Below, piece after piece: positions 35,922 to 43,703 of a stretch of DNA of 43,703 bases. Within the stretch, counting starts at the first letter, position 1. Every line of letters begins with the position of its first letter. The position numbers and the translations under genes are program-made. Origin of the DNA: an uncultured beta proteobacterium. GTDB lineage: Bacteria; Pseudomonadota; Gammaproteobacteria; Burkholderiales; Burkholderiaceae_B. The notes beneath the pieces were generated by a model. That model was not told the DNA's origin. It worked only from the letters and a program-made list of their open reading frames with translations, and ran no database searches. Where the stretch lies: NCBI GenBank assembly GCA_903821335.1, contig CAIJKV010000288.1:1-43703 (forward strand), in the 5' to 3' direction.

Positions 35922-37301
35922 ATGAACAATCCGCCCGATCCCCAGCTTGATTATCTACGCGTCCCACCGCACTCAGTCGAGGCGGAACAGTCAGTGCTCG
36001 GCGGGTTGTTGCTCGATAACGCTGCCTGGGAACGTATTACCGACGTTCTCAACGAAGAAGACTTCTATCGCTTTGACCACAAGCTGATCTGGCATCATAT
36101 TGCCCGTCTGATCAATCTGTCGCGTCCTGCCGATGTGGTCACGGTACACGAGTCAATTTCCAGCGTTGGAAAGTCTGAAGAGATTGGCGGACTTGCTTAC
36201 CTGAATGCCCTGGCGCACAACACGCCCTCGGCCGCAAACATTCGCCGCTATGGCGAAATCGTTCGAGAACGCTCGATGTTACGCAAGCTCGTCAGCGTGG
36301 CCGACGAGATTGCCGCAGCGGCATTTAACCCACAGGGCAAAGAAGCGCGCCAGTTACTGGATGAGGCTGAATCCAAAGTCTTCAAGATTGCCCAGGAAGG
36401 TGCCAAGGCCTCTGCCGAGTTTCGTGAAATTCAGCCGCTGCTGTCCGAGGTCGTTGAACGGATCGATGAGCTCTACCACCGAGAGGGCGACTCCGATGTG
36501 ACGGGTGTGCCCACAGGTTTTACCGATCTGGACAAGATGACTTCCGGTCTGCAGGCAGGCGACCTGGTGATTGTGGCGGGGCGTCCGTCCATGGGTAAGA
36601 CCTCGCTGGCGATGAATATCGGTGAACACGTCGCCATCGAGCAAGGCCTGCCGGTCGCAGTGTTTTCCATGGAAATGGGTGCGGTGCAACTTGCCATGCG
36701 TATGCTGGGTTCGGTCGGGATGCTCGACCAGCATCGTATGCGTACCGGTAAGCTTCTGGCCGAAGACTGGCCACGTGTGACCCACGCCGTCCAGCGCATG
36801 CAAGACGCGCAGATGTATATCGATGAAACGCCTGCTCTGAACTCGGTCGAATTGCGCGCCCGTGCCCGCAGGCTCTCGCGCAAGTGTGGTCAGCTTGGGC
36901 TGATCATCATCGACTACCTGCAATTGATGGGTGCCAACGGTGCGGGCGAGAACCGTGCGACCGAGATTTCTGAAATCAGCCGCTCGCTCAAGGCGCTGGG
37001 TAAAGAACTCCAGTGTCCGATCATGGCCTTGTCGCAGCTGAACCGCAGCCTTGAACAGCGACCCAACAAGCGGCCTGTCATGAGCGATTTGCGTGAATCC
37101 GGCGCAATTGAGCAGGACGCTGACTTGATTCTCTTTATTTATCGCGATGAGGTCTATAACCCGGACTCACCCGACAAAGGTACGGCTGAAATTATTATCG
37201 GCAAGCAGCGTAATGGTCCGATCGGTACCGTGCGGCTCACTTTCCAGGGGTCAAGTACGCGTTTCCTGAACTTTGCAGGTGGGTCCTCGAACCATTATTG
37301 A
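35922..37301 (+). CDS. dnaB: Replicative DNA helicase DnaB
   Basis: DnaB (459 residues) is the hexameric helicase that unwinds DNA at the replication fork. The N-terminal helical domain (12-115) begins VPPHSVEAEQSVLGGLLLDNAAWERI. The RecA-like ATPase domain has Walker A GRPSMGKT (220-227), Walker B LIIIDYLQLM, and the SQLNRSLEQRPNKRPVMSDLRESGAIEQDADLILFIYRDE region. No intein is seen. The ATG at 35922 lies 7 nt after the kinase-like gene. It converges with the GGDEF regulator, leaving a 10-nt gap. Confidence 0.97.
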   Translation: MNNPPDPQLDYLRVPPHSVEAEQSVLGGLLLDNAAWERITDVLNEEDFYRFDHKLIWHHIARLINLSRPADVVTVHESISSVGKSEEIGGLAYLNALAHNTPSAANIRRYGEIVRERSMLRKLVSVADEIAAAAFNPQGKEARQLLDEAESKVFKIAQEGAKASAEFREIQPLLSEVVERIDELYHREGDSDVTGVPTGFTDLDKMTSGLQAGDLVIVAGRPSMGKTSLAMNIGEHVAIEQGLPVAVFSMEMGAVQLAMRMLGSVGMLDQHRMRTGKLLAEDWPRVTHAVQRMQDAQMYIDETPALNSVELRARARRLSRKCGQLGLIIIDYLQLMGANGAGENRATEISEISRSLKALGKELQCPIMALSQLNRSLEQRPNKRPVMSDLRESGAIEQDADLILFIYRDEVYNPDSPDKGTAEIIIGKQRNGPIGTVRLTFQGSSTRFLNFAGGSSNHY

Positions 37302-37311
37302 GCGCACGCTT

Positions 37312-38631
37312 TCAGTGCGGTGCCCACATGCCCGGCAGATAGACGGCGATACCATTGCGGCCATTTTCTTTCGCGTGGTACATGGCGTAGTCCGCATTTC
37401 TGGCCAGTTCAATTTCGTCACTGCCGTGCTCCGGGAACATGGCGATGCCGATACTTGATGAGATCGAGACAGTTCCTTGGGCGACAGTGAACGGCTGATT
37501 CAGTGCATGCCGGATCTTTTCCGCCACGGTGGTGGCGCTGCCCTCATTGGTAAGATCGCACATCAGCACGACAAATTCATCCCCGCCAATTCGCCCAACC
37601 ATGTCTGAACCACGAACGCTGTCTGACATGCGCCTGGCGGCCTCGATCAGGACTTGGTCGCCGACACCATGGCCGTAGGTGTCGTTGATCACCTTGAAAC
37701 GGTCAAGATCAACAAACATCAGGGCGAGTATGTTGGCGTTGCGCTTGGCCATTGCCAGGCTTTGCATGACGTGCTCGAAGAACAGTATGCGGTTGGGCAG
37801 ACCCGTCAGGGCATCGTGGTGAGCCATGTAGGCGAGCCGTTCGTGCGCCTGTTTTCGCTCGGTTACATCAAGTTTTACGGCGACAAAGTGGATGATGCTG
37901 CCCGCGTCGTCCTTGACCGGTGCGACGTGCGCTTCTTCCCAGAAAACCTCACCGGACTTGCGTCGGTTAATCAGTTCGCCAGTCCAGGGTTCACCCTGGA
38001 TCAGGGTCGCCCACATGTCATCAAAGGTGGACTGTGGGGTCAGGCCGGAGTGCAGGAGCCTGGGGTTTTGTCCAATGGCTTCGACCGATGAATAGCCGGT
38101 TTCCCGTGTGAACTGTGGGTTGACATACTCGATCAGACCGTCTGGTCCGGTGATCAACACTGAGGTTGGGCTTTGCTCGACTGCCATCGACAATACACGT
38201 AAATGGTTCTGGGTTTGCATCAGGTGGACCATATTCTGTTTTAGATCCTCCCTGCGTTTTTCCAGTTCAAGGTGCAATCTGACGCGTGCGCGAACCACGT
38301 CGGTGTTGATGGGTTTGTGTACGAAATCCACGGCCCCCGCGTTAAGCGCCTTTGTTTCGCTCTCGGCATTATTTTTTGCCGTGACGAAAATAACGGGAAT
38401 GGCGCGTGTCTGGGGGTCAAGCTTGATCGCGTCAAATACTTCGTATCCGCTCATGCCCGGCATCATGATGTCGAGCAGAACCAGATCCGGGCGCCGCATC
38501 TTGAGCAATGCCAGTCCCTCTGGCCCGGAGGTTGCGAACTGAATATCGTAGCTTCCTGACAAGGCTTCGCCCAGCACTTCCACGTTTTCGATCATATCGT
38601 CGATGATCAGGATAAGCGGTCGGGTCGTCAT
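37312..38631 (-). CDS. Response regulator with REC-PAS-GGDEF domains (diguanylate cyclase)
   Basis: A 439-residue cytoplasmic regulator. The receiver domain (1-125) has D11/D12, the phosphoacceptor D54 (LLDIMMPGMSGYE) and a Thr/Lys pair in FVTAKNN and VHKPIN. A PAS domain follows (about 145-265: LSMAVEQSPTSVLITGPDGLIEYVNPQFTRETGY). The GGDEF domain has an intact active site G349-G-D-E-F353 and an inhibitory I-site RGSD (340-343) exactly five residues upstream. It should make cyclic di-GMP when phosphorylated. The frame is open to 38667. The ATG at 38631 with AGGA 8 nt before it is preferred, placing it 16 nt after the sensor kinase stop. There is no EAL domain. Confidence 0.92.
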   Translation of the reverse strand: MTTRPLILIIDDMIENVEVLGEALSGSYDIQFATSGPEGLALLKMRRPDLVLLDIMMPGMSGYEVFDAIKLDPQTRAIPVIFVTAKNNAESETKALNAGAVDFVHKPINTDVVRARVRLHLELEKRREDLKQNMVHLMQTQNHLRVLSMAVEQSPTSVLITGPDGLIEYVNPQFTRETGYSSVEAIGQNPRLLHSGLTPQSTFDDMWATLIQGEPWTGELINRRKSGEVFWEEAHVAPVKDDAGSIIHFVAVKLDVTERKQAHERLAYMAHHDALTGLPNRILFFEHVMQSLAMAKRNANILALMFVDLDRFKVINDTYGHGVGDQVLIEAARRMSDSVRGSDMVGRIGGDEFVVLMCDLTNEGSATTVAEKIRHALNQPFTVAQGTVSISSSIGIAMFPEHGSDEIELARNADYAMYHAKENGRNGIAVYLPGMWAPH

Positions 38632-38647
38632 GAAACCAATCCTAATG

Positions 38648-41533
38648 TTAATTTGGTAAAACCGCAACGAAGGCGGGAAGGGCGTTTCTGGCTTGGTCGA
38701 ATTTCAACTTGAACGTTGCATCCATGATGGGCTTGAAGTGCGCTTCCAGGTCCGTACCCTTCAGCAGCATTTCGATTTCCGTGCAGATGGCTCGCGCGGC
38801 GAGCATTTTAGTTGCCAGCATGCGTTCGAGCTCTGCCAGTAGCGGGTAGAGCCTGGTTCGGTCAACCCAGGCCGTAGGCGCCTGGAGTTTGTCGGTTTCC
38901 ATTGTGCCATGCCGGGTCAACCGGGCTCTGGATTCACCCGATAATGTGCCGGGTCCATATACTTGCGCGAGCACGTCAGGGGGGAGTTCAGTGGGATAGT
39001 CCCTGGGGGCGATCATTTCGAACTCGGCTGTCAAGGAGAAGGTCGTCCCATGGCCGACCTGACTATCGACGCGGATTTCGCCACCCATCAGCTTGACGAG
39101 CTGTCTGGAAATAGAGAGCCCCAGACCCGTGCCGCCATAGCGTCGGGTAATCGATTCGTCGGCTTGAGTAAAGGGTGAGAACAGGCGATCTGCCTGCTCT
39201 GCTGTCATGCCGATCCCTGTGTCTCTGACCTGTATGTGAAGGGTAACGGTTGAGGCAGAAGCAGCGATTCTGGTGACCTGGATGTCGATTTCGCCTCGCT
39301 CGGTGAATTTGAGTGCATTACTCAATAGATTCACCAGCACCTGACGCAGCCGCAGGGCATCGCCCCGCAGGAAGGGTGGTATGTCTGGTGCGACAAGGGT
39401 GTGCAGTGACAAGCCCTTTTCCTTGAACGCGTCGGCGAACAGGTCGATCACTTCACCGAGCAGTGTGTTCATGGCAAAAGGCTCGGCTCGCATTTCCATT
39501 TGTCCGGCTTCGATTTTTGACAGGTCAAGGATGTCGTTGATCAGGTGCAGCAACGCATTGGCGGAATTTTGAACCGTCTTGAGGTAATGGCGTTGGCGGG
39601 TGGTCAGTTCAGTTTCCAGCGTCAGCTGGGTCAGGCCGATGACTGCGTTCATCGGTGTACGGATTTCGTGGCTGATGTTGGCGAGAAACAGGCTCTTGGC
39701 CTGGTTGGCGGACTCCGCGGCATCCTTGGCCGCGCGCAATTGCGCTTCAAGCTCTCGCTCTAGCGTGACATCACGGTTGACCCCGACCATGCGCAGGGCA
39801 ATGCCGCTGTCGTCGTGTTCATTGGTGGCACTGGACTGGATGTAGCGTATCCGGCCATCGGGCATCAAGATACGAAAGCTATCGTGATATGGGGTGTTGT
39901 TGCTTCGCGCTAGCGCAAGCAATTTTTCTGAACGTTCACGGTCACTCGGGTGTATGCGCGATTCCCACAGGTCGTAATACAGCCCTTTTTCCCGCTCAGC
40001 GGCTGTTAACTCATAGAAGCTGCACAGACGGTCGTCCCAAGTCAACTTGTTATCGATGAAATCCCAGCTCCAGACGCCGATGTCCGCGGCCTCAGTGGCG
40101 AGTTTCAGGCGAACCATGGTGTCATCCAGCCGCTTTTTCTTCGCTTGTTGTTCCGATATGTCGGTCACGATCGCCATATAACCGGTAATGTCACCGCTTG
40201 GGTTACGCAGTGCCGTGACCGATTGCATGGCGGGAAACCGTGTCGCGTCACGTCGAACGTACGTCACTTCGTCCGAAAGCACGCCACCTCGTACATAGGG
40301 TTCGACAAGAGCCGTAAAACCGGGTTTGACAGGCTTGCCTCTGAGCGTTGACAGTGCCTTCGTACGTTTCAGTACCTCGGCCGGAGCATAAAAATCAATG
40401 GCGGACCGCTTGCCAATGACTTCGTCGGCCAGGTAGCCGGTCATGCGCTCGGCGGCCTTGTTGAACACAGTGATGATTCCCTGCGCATCGGTTGCGACGA
40501 TGGCGTACGCGGCGTGCTCGAGAATGGCGGTTTGCAAGGTCAGGACGTCGAACAAGGCATGGTCCGCCCGTCGTTGCGACAAGCGATATATTTGCCAGGT
40601 CCCACCGAACGTCGCCAGAAGCATCAGGCCACACAGGCCCAGCAACAGGTAGGCATTGGTGCGCCAGGCCGCCAGAAAGTCGCTGGAGGCGCGACCTGCA
40701 ATCATGTAGAACGGATAGCTCGGGATCTTGTAGTAGGAGTAGGTGCGCTCGACATGATCAAGCGGGGAGGTCGCCACATAGGTTCCACCTTGAGGCTGGC
40801 GTGCAACCAGGTCCAGTAGTTGCTGCGAGACCTTCTTGTTGCCGACCGCATTGTCAGGCCCGTCCACCGTTGGCACACGTTGTATCAGAGCCATGTTGAG
40901 GTCGCGCATGACCAGCGTTCCGGAATCTCCCAGGCTGATTTCCGAAAATATTTTTGAAAAATAGTCGATGTCGATATTCGCGTGAATATCCCCGGCGAAC
41001 GATCCGTCTGGGTTGTCCAGGCGTCTGGCCAACACGATCACCCATTTTTTTGTCAACCGTGTCACAGTTGGGCCGTCAAAAATCAGTTCCTGGCCGACGC
41101 TTTCTCGTGAACGAATAAAATGATTCCTGTCAGCGAGACTGACCGTCGTCATGATCCTTGTGCCAAACCGCACCATCCCTTTGGCGTCCGTGATCCGCAG
41201 GTCGGCGACACCTGGGAACAGGGCAAGTTGCTGATCGAGATAGGTATTGAAGCGCGCGGGTTCCAGGCTACCTTGCGCGCGTTGATCGGCGTAATACAGC
41301 GCCGTGGACTGCATGAACGCGTCCGCCCTGGCGAAAATGTCTTCAATGTTTTCGCCAAGAAGCCTGGCCATGGTCTGGGTGACCACGACGGCCCGTTCCT
41401 GATGGCGCCGTGACTCTTGCCAGACGGCGACCGAGGTCAGCAAAATCACCAGTATGGACAAGAGAGCGGCCACCGCGACGTAAGGCAGCCATGTCGGGGC
41501 CGCCCTGGCAGTGTTAGCGTTCGGTGTTGACAT
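38648..41533 (-). CDS. Membrane sensor histidine kinase (dCache-PAS-PAS-HisKA-HATPase) with a receiver-less C-terminal tail
   Basis: A 961-residue inner-membrane kinase. Membrane segments are at about 15-38 and 293-315, enclosing a periplasmic dCache-type ligand domain (40-290). Two PAS domains follow (about 330-450, [31 protein letters not shown]; and 470-595, with [20 protein letters not shown]). HisKA has the phosphorylated H622 ([15 protein letters not shown]). The HATPase domain has [15 protein letters not shown] and [19 protein letters not shown]. The last ~120 residues resemble the tail after the receiver domains of hybrid kinases, yet no receiver is present in this chain. The REC-PAS-GGDEF gene 16 nt downstream probably receives the phosphate. 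The sensed ligand is unknown. Confidence 0.92.
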   Translation of the reverse strand: MSTPNANTARAAPTWLPYVAVAALLSILVILLTSVAVWQESRRHQERAVVVTQTMARLLGENIEDIFARADAFMQSTALYYADQRAQGSLEPARFNTYLDQQLALFPGVADLRITDAKGMVRFGTRIMTTVSLADRNHFIRSRESVGQELIFDGPTVTRLTKKWVIVLARRLDNPDGSFAGDIHANIDIDYFSKIFSEISLGDSGTLVMRDLNMALIQRVPTVDGPDNAVGNKKVSQQLLDLVARQPQGGTYVATSPLDHVERTYSYYKIPSYPFYMIAGRASSDFLAAWRTNAYLLLGLCGLMLLATFGGTWQIYRLSQRRADHALFDVLTLQTAILEHAAYAIVATDAQGIITVFNKAAERMTGYLADEVIGKRSAIDFYAPAEVLKRTKALSTLRGKPVKPGFTALVEPYVRGGVLSDEVTYVRRDATRFPAMQSVTALRNPSGDITGYMAIVTDISEQQAKKKRLDDTMVRLKLATEAADIGVWSWDFIDNKLTWDDRLCSFYELTAAEREKGLYYDLWESRIHPSDRERSEKLLALARSNNTPYHDSFRILMPDGRIRYIQSSATNEHDDSGIALRMVGVNRDVTLERELEAQLRAAKDAAESANQAKSLFLANISHEIRTPMNAVIGLTQLTLETELTTRQRHYLKTVQNSANALLHLINDILDLSKIEAGQMEMRAEPFAMNTLLGEVIDLFADAFKEKGLSLHTLVAPDIPPFLRGDALRLRQVLVNLLSNALKFTERGEIDIQVTRIAASASTVTLHIQVRDTGIGMTAEQADRLFSPFTQADESITRRYGGTGLGLSISRQLVKLMGGEIRVDSQVGHGTTFSLTAEFEMIAPRDYPTELPPDVLAQVYGPGTLSGESRARLTRHGTMETDKLQAPTAWVDRTRLYPLLAELERMLATKMLAARAICTEIEMLLKGTDLEAHFKPIMDATFKLKFDQARNALPAFVAVLPN

Positions 41534-41648
41534 GAGGCCGCGGGTCGAAGGTGGGACTGCTGATTTTGAATGAATTCTCGTTCAACATACCACTTCGCAG
41601 GCGGCACCGCACTGTCGTGGAAATTAATCCAGAATGCGGCGTGTTGCT

Positions 41649-42782
41649 TTACAGCACATTGGGAGTCGCCGAGGCGACTTCCTGACGTTGCACCATTTGC
41701 CGGATGCGAACCGCATCGCCGATACGGGTGAATTTTCCTTCCGCGTTGAGCAAGACGATGGCCGTGTCACGGTTGTTGATCCGCGCAACCATGACTAGGC
41801 ACTGACCCGCTTCGTTGATGTAACCAGTTTTCGAAACTTTGATGTCCCAGTCGGGCTTGGATATGAGCGCGTTGGTATTGCGAAAAATTGTGGTGCGCCC
41901 ACTGGTGCGGACTTCGTACTGGTCATCGGTGGTGTACCGATGGATGGCTGGTCGCGACACCGCGGCTTGCATCAGCTTGACCAGGTCGCGTGGCGTCGAT
42001 ACGTTGGCGCTTGATAGTCCGGTTGGCTCGACGAACTGGCTGCGATCCATGCCGAGTTCCTGCGCCTTGGCGTTCATGGCGCTGACAAAAGCGGCAGTGC
42101 CGCCTGGGTAGGTTCGGCCCAGTGCGCTGGCTGCCCGGTTTTCGGATGACATCAGTGCAAGGTGAAGCATGTCGGCACGCGACAACTTGGTCCCGACCGA
42201 CAGGCGCGAGCGGCTATGTTTAACCACATCAACGTCATCCTGCGTGACCTCGATGATTTCGTTCATGTTCAGGTTGGCGTCGACCAGCACCACTGCGGTC
42301 ATGAGTTTGGTGATCGAGGCGATCGGCCGCGTAACGTCGTCATTACGTGAGTACAGGACAGCGTTGCTGCTCAGGTCTTGTACGTAGACGACATTGGAAC
42401 GCAAGGCCGCGTAGGAAGCCACCTTGGCGGGCACGGCCCCAGCGTTATGGGCGCGTGGCGCGTTGGACGGCTTAACTGCGGCAGCCTTGGACGCCGCGGG
42501 TGACTGGGTTTTAGTGGCTTGGCCGGTTTTCTTGACGGGTGCTGCGGTCTTGGCCGTCGAGTCAGTTTTCTTTTTGGTGGCCGGCGAGGGCGCTGTCGTG
42601 CTGGCTGCAGCCTTTTGCTTAGTCTGGGTCGCGGCGGGTGATTTCTTAGTGGTGGACGCACCGTTGGTGATCGACTCGATCGTGTCCTGCGCCGACGCTT
42701 GGAAGCCTGAGAGGCCCAGTGTCAGGCAAAGCACGGGAGCCAGCCACGTCCTGCGAGAAGAAAAATGCGACAAAAAAATCAT
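41649..42782 (-). CDS. D-alanyl-D-alanine endopeptidase/carboxypeptidase (PBP7/DacA family S11)
   Basis: A 377-residue periplasmic penicillin-binding protein. A signal peptide covers 1-31 (SSRRTWLAPVLCLTLGLSGFQASA, cleaved after ASA). Next comes a Lys/Ala/Thr/Pro-rich linker (32-120), then the S11 peptidase domain. The catalytic motifs are S156-I-T-K159, S213-E-N215 and K318-T-G320. The C-terminal membrane-anchoring domain of DacA is missing, so PBP7 (PbpG, an endopeptidase that trims peptidoglycan cross-links) is the nearer relative. The frame is open to 42836; AAGG 8 nt before the ATG at 42782 and the signal peptide fix the start. Confidence 0.92.
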   Translation of the reverse strand: MIFLSHFSSRRTWLAPVLCLTLGLSGFQASAQDTIESITNGASTTKKSPAATQTKQKAAASTTAPSPATKKKTDSTAKTAAPVKKTGQATKTQSPAASKAAAVKPSNAPRAHNAGAVPAKVASYAALRSNVVYVQDLSSNAVLYSRNDDVTRPIASITKLMTAVVLVDANLNMNEIIEVTQDDVDVVKHSRSRLSVGTKLSRADMLHLALMSSENRAASALGRTYPGGTAAFVSAMNAKAQELGMDRSQFVEPTGLSSANVSTPRDLVKLMQAAVSRPAIHRYTTDDQYEVRTSGRTTIFRNTNALISKPDWDIKVSKTGYINEAGQCLVMVARINNRDTAIVLLNAEGKFTRIGDAVRIRQMVQRQEVASATPNVL

Positions 42783-42816
42783 CCCGGGTGCCTTGAGAAT
42801 TATAAAAACTATGCAA

Positions 42817-42846
42817 ATTATATACTTAGCCAGCATAGTTAATCTA
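42817..42846 (-). promoter_or_regulatory. Probable promoter of the D,D-peptidase gene
   Basis: On the minus strand a perfect -10 TATAAT (42822-42817) lies 18 nt after a weak -35 TAGATT (42846-42841). The transcript would start near 42810, giving a leader of about 28 nt before the ATG at 42782. The AT-rich surroundings make chance matches more likely. Confidence 0.4.
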
Positions 42847-43101
42847 GATTTTTACGAATCTTTTGACATTTTGACAGGTGTGAATGATCGAAATTAACAC
42901 TGTTTCATCGAAATAAACCCTGTATTTGTCTATCGTCTTTTATTGTCTATTATAATATCATTAAAATGTGGTTTAATATTATTAACTTCTGTTAAGTAAA
43001 AAGTTGTGTTTTTGCCTTAATTGCACTTCCGGTATTCGTCTGCTGTTTGGCATCACGGTATTGGATATTTTTGATGTTCCGCACATGAATGCTTTTTCCT
43101 G

Positions 43102-43117
43102 AGAGCTGATCAGCTCT
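43102..43117. promoter_or_regulatory. Perfect 16-bp palindrome AGAGCTGATCAGCTCT
   Basis: AGAGCT-GATC-AGCTCT reads the same on both strands and is followed on the plus strand by three more T's. It could be a dimeric regulator site or a weak hairpin. It lies about 250 bp upstream of the sensor gene. Confidence 0.45.
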
Positions 43118-43131
43118 TTTGGAAGGATGCA

Positions 43132-43146
43132 TAGGGTATTTCCCTA
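43132..43146. promoter_or_regulatory. TAGGG-TATTT-CCCTA inverted repeat, candidate regulator site
   Basis: A 5-5-5 inverted repeat 15 bp after the 16-bp palindrome. Its shape (short arms, AT-rich centre) resembles sites bound by NarL/FixJ-type response regulators. No such regulator is visible in the window; the match is by shape only. Confidence 0.35.
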
Positions 43147-43225
43147 GTGCCAAGTAGAAGACGCGTAGACTGAGTGCAATCCTGATCATGCGCTCCGTCG
43201 CATGTTGGTGGTGTAGGCTACCGAG

Positions 43226-43267
43226 CAACAACAATAGGTGGACAACCACATTTGTTCAAGGTTGTTG
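43226..43267. other. Long imperfect hairpin upstream of the partial sensor gene
   Basis: CAACAAC (43226-43232) and GTTGTTG (43261-43267) enclose an inner hairpin GTGG-ACAA-CCAC with further ACAA/TTGT pairing. The result is one long interrupted stem about 100 nt before the TTG start of the next gene. It could be a leader RNA structure or an operator. Confidence 0.35.
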
Positions 43268-43367
43268 AGACCGTTGCGAAAGCACGTGAATGGCTCGGGT
43301 TATCCACGCATCTGCTGTAAATAGTTATGAATGATTTTGACCTGTTGAACAGAGTCACAAGGCTAGT

Positions 43368-43703
43368 TTGAAAAAAGCGTATTCAGCATTACGGTTGAAC
43401 TGGTGGCTACTTGTGAGTTCTCTGCTCGCCATGGCCTGTTTGCTTGCCCTGAATCTTTATTCTGATCATAAAAATACCTGGTCAACTGAGTCAGCGCGGG
43501 TTGCCAAACAGGCCGAGGTGATCGAAATCAACCTTGGTATGCAACTCCAGTCGACAAGCAACGCCCTGGACCAACTGCGCACCAACCTTCACACTCTACA
43601 GGCAGGGGCGCCTGATAATTTGTTGCTCAACAATCGTCTGACCTCCATGGCAGCGGTCATCACTGGCGTTCGTTCGCTTCTTGTCATCAATGCCGCGGGC
43701 GAC
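43368..43703 (+). CDS. Membrane-bound sensor protein, N-terminal part only
   Basis: The first 112 residues of a gene that runs off the window. The TTG at 43368 is chosen because AAGG ends 5 nt before it, and an in-frame stop at 43338 with no ATG in between rules out an upstream start. One membrane segment lies at about 10-31 (LNWWLLVSSLLAMACLLALNLYS). A helical periplasmic stretch follows (STESARVAKQAEVIEINLGMQLQSTSNALDQLRTNLHTLQ), then VITGVRSLLVINAAGD. This is the layout of a Cache-type sensor as found in histidine kinases, diguanylate cyclases and chemoreceptors. The output domain is outside the window. Confidence 0.75.
   Translation, partial: MKKAYSALRLNWWLLVSSLLAMACLLALNLYSDHKNTWSTESARVAKQAEVIEINLGMQLQSTSNALDQLRTNLHTLQAGAPDNLLLNNRLTSMAAVITGVRSLLVINAAGD

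Larger units (their letters stand above)
42783..43367. other. AT-rich intergenic region with several inverted repeats
   Basis: About 585 bp between the divergent D,D-peptidase and membrane-sensor genes. It is clearly richer in A+T than its surroundings, especially 42800-43020. I see no supported gene. It contains a 16-bp palindrome, a TAGGG/CCCTA inverted repeat and a longer imperfect hairpin (separate entries), plus a probable promoter for the peptidase. The base composition could reflect a long regulatory region or old inserted DNA. Confidence 0.6.

Noticed and set aside
42992-43249. Minus-strand open frame of 85 codons in the AT-rich intergenic region
   Set aside because: No ribosome site, no recognisable domain, and it runs through the palindromes; not supported as a gene.

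Overview
The window reads as ordinary chromosome of a betaproteobacterium, most likely order Burkholderiales, family Alcaligenaceae (the Bordetella / Achromobacter / Pusillimonas side). The reasons are the gene order scpB-rluB followed by rimP-nusA-infB-rbfA-truB-typA, the rpsF-priB-rpsR-rplI cluster close to dnaB, xseB-ispA-dxs, and an abundance of acyl-CoA genes. Base composition looks moderately GC-rich by eye and I did not compute it. No phage, insertion sequence, integron or CRISPR array was seen.

Layout. (1) 1-8108 holds two divergent acyl-CoA gene groups. On the minus strand are a thiolase and a two-domain enoyl-CoA hydratase/3-hydroxyacyl-CoA dehydrogenase that is cut by the window edge. 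On the plus strand are an alpha-methylacyl-CoA racemase-like protein, a fused double acyl-CoA dehydrogenase, a crotonase and a small CxCC GTPase. Together they cover all four beta-oxidation steps plus epimerisation of 2-methyl-branched acyl-CoAs. (2) 8109-8548 carries an initiator tRNA gene (minus strand) with its own promoter and terminator. (3) 8549-20371 is an information-processing block: scpB, rluB, a promoter and attenuator-like leader, then rimP-nusA-infB-rbfA-truB-typA ending in a strong terminator. (4) 20372-27086 holds a three-copy 41-bp tandem repeat, gabD and a LOG-family gene (minus strand), polA starting on the opposite strand at the same CATG, a ZIP transporter and a dienelactone-hydrolase-like gene. 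(5) 27084-30054 holds htpX, a DMT permease and an orphan Rieske oxygenase whose short leader contains a terminator. (6) 30226-33317 is xseB-ispA-dxs (exonuclease VII small subunit and isoprenoid precursor synthesis). (7) 33568-37301 holds the ribosomal cluster rpsF-priB-rpsR-rplI, a kinase-like gene and dnaB. (8) 37312-43703 is mostly signalling and envelope: a REC-PAS-GGDEF response regulator in one operon with a large sensor kinase, a D,D-peptidase with a long Lys/Ala linker, a roughly 585-bp AT-rich intergenic region with several inverted repeats, and the start of another membrane sensor.

Most genes are conserved housekeeping genes with intact catalytic motifs. I did not find a clearly new multi-gene system. 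The more interesting signals are small: a rimP leader with three GGTAAACC boxes on an exact 19-nt period ahead of a terminator that touches the start codon; a terminator in the leader of the Rieske gene; three 13-nt repeats before rpsF; the 41-bp hairpin repeats after typA; the 16-copy hexapeptide array in RluB; the overlapping divergent starts of polA and the LOG gene; and several enzymes with altered catalytic motifs (GTPase, kinase-like protein, crotonase). Functional assignments rest on motifs recognised by eye; no database search was possible.
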